Part shown: in pieces, positions 8,937 through 17,114 of the stretch
Numbering within the stretch: the first letter of the stretch is position 1
Layout: each line of letters opens with the position of its first letter
From: an uncultured Lachnospiraceae bacterium
GTDB taxonomy: Bacteria > Bacillota > Clostridia > Lachnospirales > Lachnospiraceae
Length of the DNA stretch: 64,000 nucleotides
Assembly (NCBI GenBank): GCA_910584585.1
Contig: CAJUBP010000010.1
Coordinates: 11,369-75,368 of the forward strand
Direction of reading: 5' to 3'
The notes under the pieces: model-generated
What the model was told of the DNA's origin: nothing
The model's database searches: none
What the model saw: only the letters and a program-made list of their open reading frames with translations
Translations under genes and position numbers: made by a program

Positions 8937-10184
8937 ATGGGGAACTTAAAGACAAACAGAAGCGCTGGGCTTTATATTGCTTTGACAGTTTTGATGAATT
9001 TCCTGCCTATGATACTGGTGGTTATAATCGGAAAACGGCTGTTGTCCAACAGTTCCGGGCTGGCCGCTGCCGCTCTGGGTTTGGGCGGGGGAAGCCTGCA
9101 GGATATGCTCAGGGATATTTTAGTTTTTCTTATTTTGACATGGATTTTGGCAGTTGCTTATCTGATCTATGTCCTTGTACTGTTTTGGGGCGTCTGCCGT
9201 GATATGAATTTCATTTGCGGAAAATACGGCCTGGGAAACAGCATGAATTATATTCTGGTGATGCTGCTGTCAGGAGTTACCTTGAACATCTATTATATAT
9301 TCTGGTCGAACCAGCAGGGGAAACGGCTGAAAGAAGCAGAAGGACACTACCAGAGGCAGGTGAAGGGGACAGGAACTTCCCATCTGATCTTTGCTCTGCT
9401 TGGTTCTGTTCCGGTATGGCTGTCGGTATTTTTGGTGTATAAACTTCAGACAGATCCTTTGTATTTTATGGCTCATGCCGGAATGATTGCCGCTGCGTCC
9501 ATAGCAGGATTTTTCCTTGGATTTCTGGATCTGGTAAACCGGGCCTATTTTATCAAAGATGTGAATACCCTTGCAAAAGCCTATAACGGGCAGGGCGCCT
9601 GGGACACGAATGGAAGGCCGCAGGCAGGCAATGCGCAAAATCCAGCGGCAGACAGTTATATGCTGCAGGATTTTGCGCAAAATCCGGCGGAAGACGGTTA
9701 TACGCCGCAGGCAGGAAATGTTCAGAATCCGGCCGCAGGCGGCTATATGCCGCAGGGCATGGCTTCCCAAAGTCCGGTTCTGGGAGCTTCTTTACAGCAG
9801 AACGGAGAAGAATACACTATGCCGGTGGACGGCTGGATGCCGGACGCAGCCCAGGCATGGAAACCGAAGGACGCCGGAATGCAGGCCGGATATTTGATAG
9901 GAAGCAAAGGAGAATACCAGGGAGCGTCTATTCCGATCGAAGGGGAACTGCTCATTGGAAGGGATGAGACAAACTGCCAGGTGGTAATTAAACGGCCGGA
10001 TATCAGCAGGAAACATTGCATGATCCGTTATAGCGGGAATGGCTCTTATACCGTGACAGACTGTTCTTCTAACGGCGTCTATGACAAGGAAGGAAACGCG
10101 TTTCCCAAAAATGTACCGGTTGCCTGCGGTTCCGGTACAGTTCTTGTAATTGCAAAAAGCGGGAATGAATTTCTGCTGAAATAG
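8937..10184 (+). CDS. DUF4234-type membrane protein with C-terminal FHA domain
   Basis: A 415-residue protein. The N-terminal half is hydrophobic, with five or six predicted spans (e.g. ALTVLMNFLPMILVV, DILVFLILTWILAVAY) in the style of DUF4234 proteins. A linker with three degenerate NPAA-x2-Y repeats follows, then the motif EEYTMPVDGWMPD and an FHA domain (IGRDETNCQVV, ISRKHC, CSSNGVYD). It is paralogous to the protein at 13218, sharing the YTMP motif and an almost identical end (FPKNVPVACG). Probably a membrane-bound phosphothreonine reader. Confidence 0.82.
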   Translation: MGNLKTNRSAGLYIALTVLMNFLPMILVVIIGKRLLSNSSGLAAAALGLGGGSLQDMLRDILVFLILTWILAVAYLIYVLVLFWGVCRDMNFICGKYGLGNSMNYILVMLLSGVTLNIYYIFWSNQQGKRLKEAEGHYQRQVKGTGTSHLIFALLGSVPVWLSVFLVYKLQTDPLYFMAHAGMIAAASIAGFFLGFLDLVNRAYFIKDVNTLAKAYNGQGAWDTNGRPQAGNAQNPAADSYMLQDFAQNPAEDGYTPQAGNVQNPAAGGYMPQGMASQSPVLGASLQQNGEEYTMPVDGWMPDAAQAWKPKDAGMQAGYLIGSKGEYQGASIPIEGELLIGRDETNCQVVIKRPDISRKHCMIRYSGNGSYTVTDCSSNGVYDKEGNAFPKNVPVACGSGTVLVIAKSGNEFLLK

Positions 10185-10187
10185 ACA

Positions 10188-10280
10188 GACGGGGATGAAA
10201 TGGGATGGAAGATAATATGGCAAAAGAGAAGATTTGCGGCGGTTTGAAGACAGGGGATGAAATGCGATGGAAGATAGAAC
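10188..10280 (+). repeat. duplicated translation-start segment
   Basis: The segment GGGGATGAAATGGGATGGAA near 10191 recurs at 10253 in front of the ABC transporter start with one base changed (GGGG-ATGAAATGCGATGGAA). The first copy opens a 15-codon reading frame that stops before the real start. It looks like a small tandem duplication of the initiation region; a leader peptide is an alternative. Confidence 0.55.
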
Positions 10281-12579
10281 AGGGCAGATAAGCAGAAAAC
10301 TTACCGTAATGGACGGTGAAGGCAGAGTATTGGAACTGTCGTTGGATGATTTGCGTAAGGAACGGATTTTCTGGGGAAGGGATCCCGGGCACAATGATAT
10401 TGTAATCCCTTCTCCCGGGGTGTCCAGAATTCACGGCAAGTTTAAGATTGTGCCCCAGGGGATTCTTTTTGCGGATGTGGGCAGCACCAATGGAACTTAT
10501 CTGGAAAATGCCGCCGGAAAGCATCTGATACAGAAAAAAAGCGGATATGTGTTTTTAAGAGATGGAGATATGCTCCGGGTGCAGCCTCCGGAAGGGAGAG
10601 AGGGAAATTCTGTTTTACTGCTGTACACGGAATCCATGCAGAAGGGAAAATGGCAGAAATACGCGCTGCCGGCGCCCCGGATTGCCATTGGCCGCGGAAG
10701 TGAAAATGATATTGTGCTGCAGCACATGGGAATTTCCAGAAGGCATGCGCTGATTGAGCAGAAAGGGGAGGTCTATGTTATTTCTGACTGTCAGAGCGCC
10801 AATGGGGTTCTTGTGAATGACAGCATCTTGCACGGGACATGCATGCTGAAGGATAAAGATGTAATCCGTATCCTGAACAGCATTCTGATTTTCACCAGTT
10901 CCGGAATCTACTATAAAAGCTCTCAGCAGGGCGTAAGCCTTCGGGTCCGCAATATGAACAAAATCGTGGGGAAGGGAAAACAGATTCTCCATGATGTGAA
11001 CGTGGATATTGACAGTAATGAATTCGTGGCGATTGTGGGCGGTTCCGGCGCCGGCAAATCCACATTGATGAACGCCATCAGCGGCTTTGACAGGAAACGG
11101 CAGGGGACAGTTCTTTTTTCCGGATTGAATCTGGATGAAAATTTCTCGGTGTTAAAAAGTCTGATAGGGTATGTGCCTCAGCAGGATATTATCTATGAAA
11201 ACCTTACGCTGAACCGCATGCTGATGTATACGGCCAAATTAAAGATGCCCAAAGACACTTCAAAAGAGGAAATAGAAAAGAGAATCCATGACGTCCTGGA
11301 AATGGTGGAACTGTCTGAACATCAGAATACCTATATCCGCAAGCTTTCCGGCGGGCAGAAAAAACGCGCCAGCATAGCAGTGGAGCTTTTGGCGGATCCC
11401 AGTCTGTTTTTCCTGGATGAGCCCACATCTGGCTTAGATCCGGGAACAGAAAAGAAATTGATGGGAACCTTAAGCCGGCTGGCAAAATCCCAGGGGAAAA
11501 CCATTATTATGGTGACTCACACCACCCAGAGCCTGGATTTGTGCGATAAAGTCATATTTATGGGGCAGGGCGGGAGAGTCTGCTTCTGCGGAACATGCCA
11601 GGAGGCAAAAATGTTCTTTGATACGGATAATCTGGTGGACATTTATAATGAAATGGCTGCTAAGCCCCAGGAATGGGCAGAACAGTATGTGGGGTGCGTG
11701 CCTTTAGAGCCGGTTGGTTTCGGGGAAGGAAAAGAAGCACCCAAAAAGAAAAAATTTTCCGGCATCCGCCAGTTTTTCATATTAACGATGCGTTACGCGG
11801 AGATTATGAAGAATGACCTGCCAAGATTGGCGCTCCTGTTTTTGCAGCCGGTGCTGATTGCGCTGCTTCTTGGGATTGTGGCGGACGACCGGGTGTTTGA
11901 AATCTACGAAAGCACCAAATCCATTCTGTTTGCGTTGAGCTGCGCGGGAATCTGGATAGGGCTGTTTAATTCCATACAGGAAATCTGCAAGGAGCGGGCA
12001 GTGCTGAAGCGGGAATATATGGGGAATATGAAGTTATGGTCCTATACCCTGTCAAAATTTGCGGTTCAGATGGTTGTGGGCATCTTTCAGGCTGCGATTA
12101 TTGTGGCGGTGTTCGGCATGGCTATCGGGCTGCCGGAGAAGGGGATCCTTATGAAAAACAGCTTTCCGGAGATGTTTGTGACAATATGGCTGACCATTAC
12201 GGCATCCATGGCTTTGGGATTTATTTTGTCCGCAGTGGTAAAGAGCGGGGATAAAGCAATGGCCTGCGCACCCTTTGTGCTGATTATCCAACTTCTTTTT
12301 TCCGGTATCCTCTTTGAATTAAAAGGGGCGGGGAACAAGATTGCCTATGCTACCATCAGCAAATGGTCTGTGGAAAGCCTTGGGAGCATTGCGGATCTGA
12401 ACAGCCTTACAATGAAAATGCAGGAAGAACTGCCGGGAATTGAGCATGAATTCCAGGAAATCTTTGAGTTTGCCAAAAAGCATCTGCTGTCCAATTGGGC
12501 AGTGCTGGCGGTGATGGTGGCGGTTTGCTTTGTTATTACTGTGCTGGCCCTTCGGAACGTGGCGAAGGACGGGAGATGA
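10267..12579 (+). CDS. ABCG-type ABC transporter with two N-terminal FHA domains (Rv1747-like)
   Basis: A 770-residue half-transporter: FHA1 (FWGRDPGHNDIVI, GVSRIHG), FHA2 (IGRGSENDIVL, ISRRHAL), then an ATPase with Walker A GGSGAGKST (~258-266), signature LSGGQKK (~360) and Walker B LFFLDEP (D384/E385), then an ABC2-type membrane domain of about six spans. The same architecture occurs in Mycobacterium tuberculosis Rv1747, whose FHA domains bind phosphothreonines made by PknF. Here the two nearby kinases are the natural partners. It probably exports a lipid- or envelope-related substrate; the substrate cannot be read from sequence. Confidence 0.92.
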   Translation: MEDRTGQISRKLTVMDGEGRVLELSLDDLRKERIFWGRDPGHNDIVIPSPGVSRIHGKFKIVPQGILFADVGSTNGTYLENAAGKHLIQKKSGYVFLRDGDMLRVQPPEGREGNSVLLLYTESMQKGKWQKYALPAPRIAIGRGSENDIVLQHMGISRRHALIEQKGEVYVISDCQSANGVLVNDSILHGTCMLKDKDVIRILNSILIFTSSGIYYKSSQQGVSLRVRNMNKIVGKGKQILHDVNVDIDSNEFVAIVGGSGAGKSTLMNAISGFDRKRQGTVLFSGLNLDENFSVLKSLIGYVPQQDIIYENLTLNRMLMYTAKLKMPKDTSKEEIEKRIHDVLEMVELSEHQNTYIRKLSGGQKKRASIAVELLADPSLFFLDEPTSGLDPGTEKKLMGTLSRLAKSQGKTIIMVTHTTQSLDLCDKVIFMGQGGRVCFCGTCQEAKMFFDTDNLVDIYNEMAAKPQEWAEQYVGCVPLEPVGFGEGKEAPKKKKFSGIRQFFILTMRYAEIMKNDLPRLALLFLQPVLIALLLGIVADDRVFEIYESTKSILFALSCAGIWIGLFNSIQEICKERAVLKREYMGNMKLWSYTLSKFAVQMVVGIFQAAIIVAVFGMAIGLPEKGILMKNSFPEMFVTIWLTITASMALGFILSAVVKSGDKAMACAPFVLIIQLLFSGILFELKGAGNKIAYATISKWSVESLGSIADLNSLTMKMQEELPGIEHEFQEIFEFAKKHLLSNWAVLAVMVAVCFVITVLALRNVAKDGR

Positions 12580-13076
12580 TGGGTAAGCAGATCTTACAGG
12601 AGCTTTCTGAATGGGCCGGAGTATGGCCTGCAAAAATATCCTGGATGCGGCAGATTTCAGAGACAATAAAAAAATGGGGAAGACAGTTCAAAGAGCGGTT
12701 GCTTATTGTAACCGGGCTTGGAGCAGCCTGCTTCTTGCTGCATCTTACAGGAATCGGCTGCCCGATCAAATGGCTTACTGGGATTAGCTGTGCCGGATGC
12801 GGTATGACAAGAGCAGCAGTATGTGTTTTGAAGCTGCAGTTTGGCCAGGCCTATGAGTACCATCCGCTGGTCTATGCTATGCCCATGTGCGTTCTGTTGT
12901 TTCTGTTCTGGGATAAAATCCCGGCAAAGGCGCAGAAAGTGATCGCTGCGGCAGTTATTGTCTGTTTTGCAGTTATGTACCTGGCACGGCTGCAAAATCC
13001 CAGTTCAGTGGTTTCCATTGAGCCTGAAAATGGAATAGTTATGCGGATATGGCATTTTTTCATGCAAAGAAGATAA
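12576..13076 (+). CDS. DUF2752 membrane protein
   Basis: A 166-residue protein with the DUF2752 signature: CPIKWLTGISCAGCGMTRA, matching the family pattern Cys-Pro-x(n)-Gly-x2-Cys-x-Gly-Cys-Gly-x-Thr-Arg. Three membrane spans are visible (e.g. LLIVTGLGAACFLLHLTG, AAAVIVCFAVMYLARL). The ATG at 12576 overlaps the transporter stop (ATGA) and follows GGGAG, so it is translationally coupled to the ABC transporter. Family function is unknown. Confidence 0.85.
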   Translation: MMGKQILQELSEWAGVWPAKISWMRQISETIKKWGRQFKERLLIVTGLGAACFLLHLTGIGCPIKWLTGISCAGCGMTRAAVCVLKLQFGQAYEYHPLVYAMPMCVLLFLFWDKIPAKAQKVIAAAVIVCFAVMYLARLQNPSSVVSIEPENGIVMRIWHFFMQRR

Positions 13077-13217
13077 GGATGAATCAGGCACAGAAACACA
13101 AATGTGAAATGTTACAGAACATGGCAGAGAACTGTCGTAAAATAATTTACGGATAGTTCTAACAGTGCAATGGACATGACAAAAAGTTCATTGCGGATCT
13201 AGGAACGGAGGAGAAAA

Positions 13218-14069
13218 ATGGTAAAAGAAGATCGTGGTTTAGGCATGTATATCCTGCTGTCCATCTGTACCTGCGGGATTTATGGATTGTATTTTATTTA
13301 TTCTATGGCGCAGGATTCCAATACCCTTTGTGAAGGGGACGGAAAGAAAACGCCGGGGCTTCTCAGCTTTATTCTGCTGACGATTGTCACTTGCGGAATT
13401 TACGCAATTTACTGGGAGTACAGCCTGGGGAACAGGCTTTCAGAAAATGCGCCCCGCTATGGAATGAATTTTCAGGAAAACGGCACAACCGTGCTGCTCT
13501 GGAATATCTTTGGCTCTATGCTGTGCGGAATGGGCCATTTTGTGGCAACAAATATTCTGATTAAAAACATGAACGCGCTGGCCCGCAAATATAACGAAGC
13601 AAATCCGCAGCAGCAGGCAGTTCAGGAGTTTGCGCAGCCGGAGCAGCAGTCAGGCATTTCAGATCAGATTCAGCCGGACGCTCAGGGTTATATTCCGGTT
13701 AACGGAGACGACGATTATACCATGCCGGCAGAGGAATGGACGCCGGATTTTGGTGATGTTCCAGAAAGCGGCAGTATGGAATGCTGCAAAGGAACCTATG
13801 AAGGAACTGTGATCCCCATCGACGGAGAAGTGATTATCGGCAGGGATGAGACTTGCTCCCATATCGTAATCAAGGGGCCGGAAATCAGCCGGAAGCACTG
13901 CGGAATTGCCTATGACAAAGGAAGCGGAAGCTACATTGTCACAGATTATTCTTCCAATGGCGTTTATTATAAAAATGGACAGGCGTTTCCAAAGAATGTG
14001 CCGGTTGCCTGCGGTGCGGGGACGATTCTTGTGATTGCGGAGAGTGGGAATGAGTTTTTGCTGAAATAG
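13218..14069 (+). CDS. DUF4234 membrane protein with C-terminal FHA domain (second copy)
   Basis: A 283-residue protein. A compact DUF4234 domain (YILLSICTCGIYGLYFIY, LLTIVTCGIYAIYWEY) has the Cys-Gly-Ile-Tyr repeat typical of the family. Then comes a Gln-rich linker, the motif DDYTMPAEEWTPD and an FHA domain (IGRDETCSHIVI, ISRKHCGI, SSNGVYY). The FHA half is close to that of the protein at 8937. A 141-nt gap precedes it, so it may have its own promoter, though none is clear. GGAGG sits 8 nt before the ATG. Confidence 0.86.
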   Translation: MVKEDRGLGMYILLSICTCGIYGLYFIYSMAQDSNTLCEGDGKKTPGLLSFILLTIVTCGIYAIYWEYSLGNRLSENAPRYGMNFQENGTTVLLWNIFGSMLCGMGHFVATNILIKNMNALARKYNEANPQQQAVQEFAQPEQQSGISDQIQPDAQGYIPVNGDDDYTMPAEEWTPDFGDVPESGSMECCKGTYEGTVIPIDGEVIIGRDETCSHIVIKGPEISRKHCGIAYDKGSGSYIVTDYSSNGVYYKNGQAFPKNVPVACGAGTILVIAESGNEFLLK

Positions 14070-14120
14070 GGGAGGAAAAATTAAAGCAGTATTAATGCAA
14101 AACAGAAAGGAAGGAAAATT

Positions 14121-16268
14121 ATGAAGAAAAAAGTGATGGCATTATTGTTAGCAGTTTGTATGATTGCAGGAGAAGAAGGTATGATTCTGCAGGCATCAGA
14201 GACAGAAGTTTCTCAGACAGAGATGTCAACAGAACTTTCAGAAGAGAATGTAATTCCTACAGATAAGTCTGTGGAAAACAATAATGGAGTACAGGAAGAT
14301 TTGCAATTAGGGAATTCAGCGGATGCAAATCTTGAGAATCAGGAAGAGAACACAGATAGTTCGAGTGAATCAAGTAATGGAAATCGGGAAGAGAAGAGGC
14401 AGGAGAATTCTTTAAAAACTGGAGATGAAATACATGAGGGAGAAGCGGAACAACCAGATGAGAGTATTCCGATAGAAGGAAGCGGGACAAATGAGGCAGT
14501 AGATGGGAAATTAGAAGAAACCAAAGAAAAAGTAAAAGTTGAAGCGCAAATGGTTCAAGAGGAAGCAGAAATTGAACAGTCAGAATCAGAGCAAGAAGAA
14601 AAGGTTTTATCAGAACCAGAAGGAATGATGGTTCAGGAGACGCTCCGTGGCGCAGAAAGTTACTATGAGCAGGAACCAAATAACAGTATTTCAGAAGCAA
14701 ATGCAATTTCATTGGGGACGACAGTGTATGGTTCCTTTACGGATAATGACAGAGAAGATTATTATAAAGTGACACTGCCTTCAGCGGGAGCATTGAAACT
14801 TCATTTTCGTTCAAATAATCTTGCTGTTGTTTGGGTAAGTATATATTTTGATGAATCTGGAAAGGAAGGGGTTTTTAGAGATGAATGGGAATGGAATGAA
14901 AATTTGAAACTTTTGGATGTAGATAGTGTAACTTATTTGGAACCAGGAACATATTTTATTAAAATATATGAAGAGGATTATGATTATGAGCCTACAGGAG
15001 ACTATACATGTGAGGTGCAATTCAGCAGTTCTGGGACAAACGATGGGGAGCCGAATAATTCCTTTGCCGAAGCGAAAAATCTGAATATGGGAGATATTAT
15101 AACTGGACAGATTTCCTGTAATGATGAGTTTGATTATTATAAGATAAATGTTAATGCAGTGGGAAAAGTTACAATGAATATAACTTCATATATGAGAACT
15201 TGTAGGATTACTATCTATGATGGAGAAAGAAATAAAATTTGGGATGGTCATGGTGATAGTGAAGATACTAAGGGGAAGCAGTATAGGAATGAATTCTATT
15301 TAGAGTCGGGAGTTTATTATATAAGAATGGGGGCGAAAGAGAATACATATAGTACTTATTATTATAATGGTATTTATAAAATAAACCTTGCTTTTACAGC
15401 TACTGAAGTTTCTTTTACTGGAGACGACAACAGTGCCATGAATGCTAAACCCATTACCTGGAATAAGACATACAAGGGCCAGATTTCTATCAATGATGAA
15501 TATGACACTTACAAATTTGCTTTGGCAAAAGGAAGGAACATCCCTATTTCCTTTAGTTCTAATATGAGAACATATCAAATAAAAATGTACGATGCCGCAG
15601 GAAAGACCGTATGGGAACAAGAACCCAGTTATTACAGCGGATGGGATGAGAGTAGTAAATCCAGGAAAGATTCCTATACGGTTACGTTATCAGCAGGCAC
15701 GTATTACATGGAAGTTAGCGGCAGAAGCGATTGGACAGGAATTTACAGCTTCAGTCTCAGCGCAGGAGAACTGACTTCTCTCAAACTGGATAAGAAAAGT
15801 TTGAAACTGGTAAAGGGAAAAAAATATCAGTTAACTCCGGCAATGGAGCCAGTGAATTGCAAGGTTACCTGGAAATCTGATAATCCCAAAGTAGCTTCTG
15901 TAAAATCAGGTAAGATTACAGCAAAGGGCTATGGACAGGCAACAATTACCTGCCGGGCGCAGGATGGCTCCAACAAAACAGCTTCCTGCAAAGTAACTGT
16001 GGTTCCTGCAAAGGCAAAAATATCATCTTCCAAAAGCGGAAAATCTTACCGGAAGATTAAAATTAAGTCCCAGAGTGGGGTTACCGGTTTTGAAGTATAT
16101 ACAAAAACAAAACGCAGTTCTTGGAAGCTCTATAAGACAGTGAAAGGATCTAAAAATAAGAGTCTGAAAGTGAAAAATAAATATTATAACAGCCATTCCT
16201 TCCGGGTAAGGGCATATAAACAGGTCGGAAGCAAGAAATATTATGGCGCTTATTCAAAAACTTTGTAA
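14121..16268 (+). CDS. secreted surface protein with PPC-type repeats and Big2 domain
   Basis: A 715-residue exported protein. A signal peptide (~1-27) is followed by a long Glu/Ser-rich low-complexity stretch (~30-180). Three pre-peptidase C-terminal (PPC)-like beta domains follow (EPNNSISEANAI, EPNNSFAEAKNL and a third from ~435, each with a D-x-D-Y-Y or DEYDTYK core). Then come a bacterial Ig-like Big2 domain (~550-630, KLVKGKKYQLTP, TWKSDNPKVASV) and a basic fibronectin-like end. No catalytic domain is visible. The first half is visibly more AT-rich than its neighbours, hinting at different ancestry. Likely an adhesin or substrate-binding cell-surface protein of the island. Confidence 0.82.
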   Translation: MKKKVMALLLAVCMIAGEEGMILQASETEVSQTEMSTELSEENVIPTDKSVENNNGVQEDLQLGNSADANLENQEENTDSSSESSNGNREEKRQENSLKTGDEIHEGEAEQPDESIPIEGSGTNEAVDGKLEETKEKVKVEAQMVQEEAEIEQSESEQEEKVLSEPEGMMVQETLRGAESYYEQEPNNSISEANAISLGTTVYGSFTDNDREDYYKVTLPSAGALKLHFRSNNLAVVWVSIYFDESGKEGVFRDEWEWNENLKLLDVDSVTYLEPGTYFIKIYEEDYDYEPTGDYTCEVQFSSSGTNDGEPNNSFAEAKNLNMGDIITGQISCNDEFDYYKINVNAVGKVTMNITSYMRTCRITIYDGERNKIWDGHGDSEDTKGKQYRNEFYLESGVYYIRMGAKENTYSTYYYNGIYKINLAFTATEVSFTGDDNSAMNAKPITWNKTYKGQISINDEYDTYKFALAKGRNIPISFSSNMRTYQIKMYDAAGKTVWEQEPSYYSGWDESSKSRKDSYTVTLSAGTYYMEVSGRSDWTGIYSFSLSAGELTSLKLDKKSLKLVKGKKYQLTPAMEPVNCKVTWKSDNPKVASVKSGKITAKGYGQATITCRAQDGSNKTASCKVTVVPAKAKISSSKSGKSYRKIKIKSQSGVTGFEVYTKTKRSSWKLYKTVKGSKNKSLKVKNKYYNSHSFRVRAYKQVGSKKYYGAYSKTL

Positions 16269-16293
16269 ATAATTTATAGAAAGGTTTGGAAAG

Positions 16294-16391
16294 AAGGGGT
16301 TGTTGGAAGATGGCAAATATCCACAATATAGATGTGAAATGTTTAGTTTAAGACTATATTGTTTGAAAATTCCATTTTTCGACAGCCCCTT
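16294..16391 (+). repeat. dispersed ~100-bp palindromic element, copy 1
   Basis: An imperfect inverted repeat with outer arms around GGGGTTGTTGGAAGATGGCA and TTTTTCGACAGCCCC and inner arms CACAATATAGAT and ACTATATTGT. Related elements occur at 29534-29636 and 40288-40393. It lies between two same-strand genes and can fold as a long hairpin. Confidence 0.75.
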
Positions 16392-16414
16392 ATAAAATAT
16401 AAGGAGAACAGCAA

Positions 16415-17080
16415 ATGAAAAACAAAAACCAAGGCGCATTGCTTGCCGTTGCCCTGGGCATTATCCTTGCAATTTCCGCAGCCGTATTTGTATTTCTTAC
16501 AGTGTCTGCAAAGCCGCCGAAATTATCCCAGGAAAAGATGCAGAAAGCGGTGGAAACTGCAGAGAAAGCAGCGGAAAAGGAAAATCAGCCGGGGCCGGAA
16601 GAACCTGTGGAAAGCGATGAGGAAAAATACACAAAGTCCATCAAAGCCTTTCAGGTAATGGCAGGAGAATCATCCGGCGCAGATACAACAAATGCCCAGC
16701 CGAAGGATACGGATAGTTCCAAGGATGCAGACAATGAAGAAGACGGGAATTCCGAAGAGGCCGAAGCTGCAGAAAACGGATATCTGTGCTCCTACAGTTC
16801 CCAGAGGATTATGACAGAAGCAGATGTCCAGGAATTAAAACAGGGAACTTACACGGATTTGCCCCAGGGCAAGGGCATTATTCGAATGGTAGTCAATGAA
16901 TTATATGCCAAATACGGCTACCAATTCGGCAAAGAAGAGATTCAGGCGTATTTTGAGCAAAAAGAATGGTACCAGGCGATCCCCACAAGGAGCACGGACA
17001 TGAATGATATCATAAAGAAAATGACAGATACGGAACGGGCCAATGTAGAATTTCTGTCTCCATACATAGAAGAGGAATAG
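16415..17080 (+). CDS. membrane-anchored YARHG-domain protein
   Basis: A 221-residue protein: one N-terminal membrane anchor (ALLAVALGIILAISAAVFVF), a charged Glu/Lys/Asp-rich linker, and a C-terminal YARHG domain (ELYAKYGYQFGKEEIQAYF, QKEWYQ). YARHG is a small extracellular domain common in Bacillota, often next to Ser/Thr kinases or zinc-ribbon proteins; its function is undefined. AAGGAG precedes the ATG at a good distance. Confidence 0.82.
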   Translation: MKNKNQGALLAVALGIILAISAAVFVFLTVSAKPPKLSQEKMQKAVETAEKAAEKENQPGPEEPVESDEEKYTKSIKAFQVMAGESSGADTTNAQPKDTDSSKDADNEEDGNSEEAEAAENGYLCSYSSQRIMTEADVQELKQGTYTDLPQGKGIIRMVVNELYAKYGYQFGKEEIQAYFEQKEWYQAIPTRSTDMNDIIKKMTDTERANVEFLSPYIEEE

Positions 17081-17114
17081 GAAATGTTTACAGGAAAACA
17101 GGGAGGGAAAGTTA

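Noticed and set aside
565..14069. Type VII or type VI secretion locus
   Set aside because: FHA and kinase genes often accompany such systems, but no EssC/FtsK-type ATPase, WXG100 protein, sheath or baseplate gene is visible in the window.
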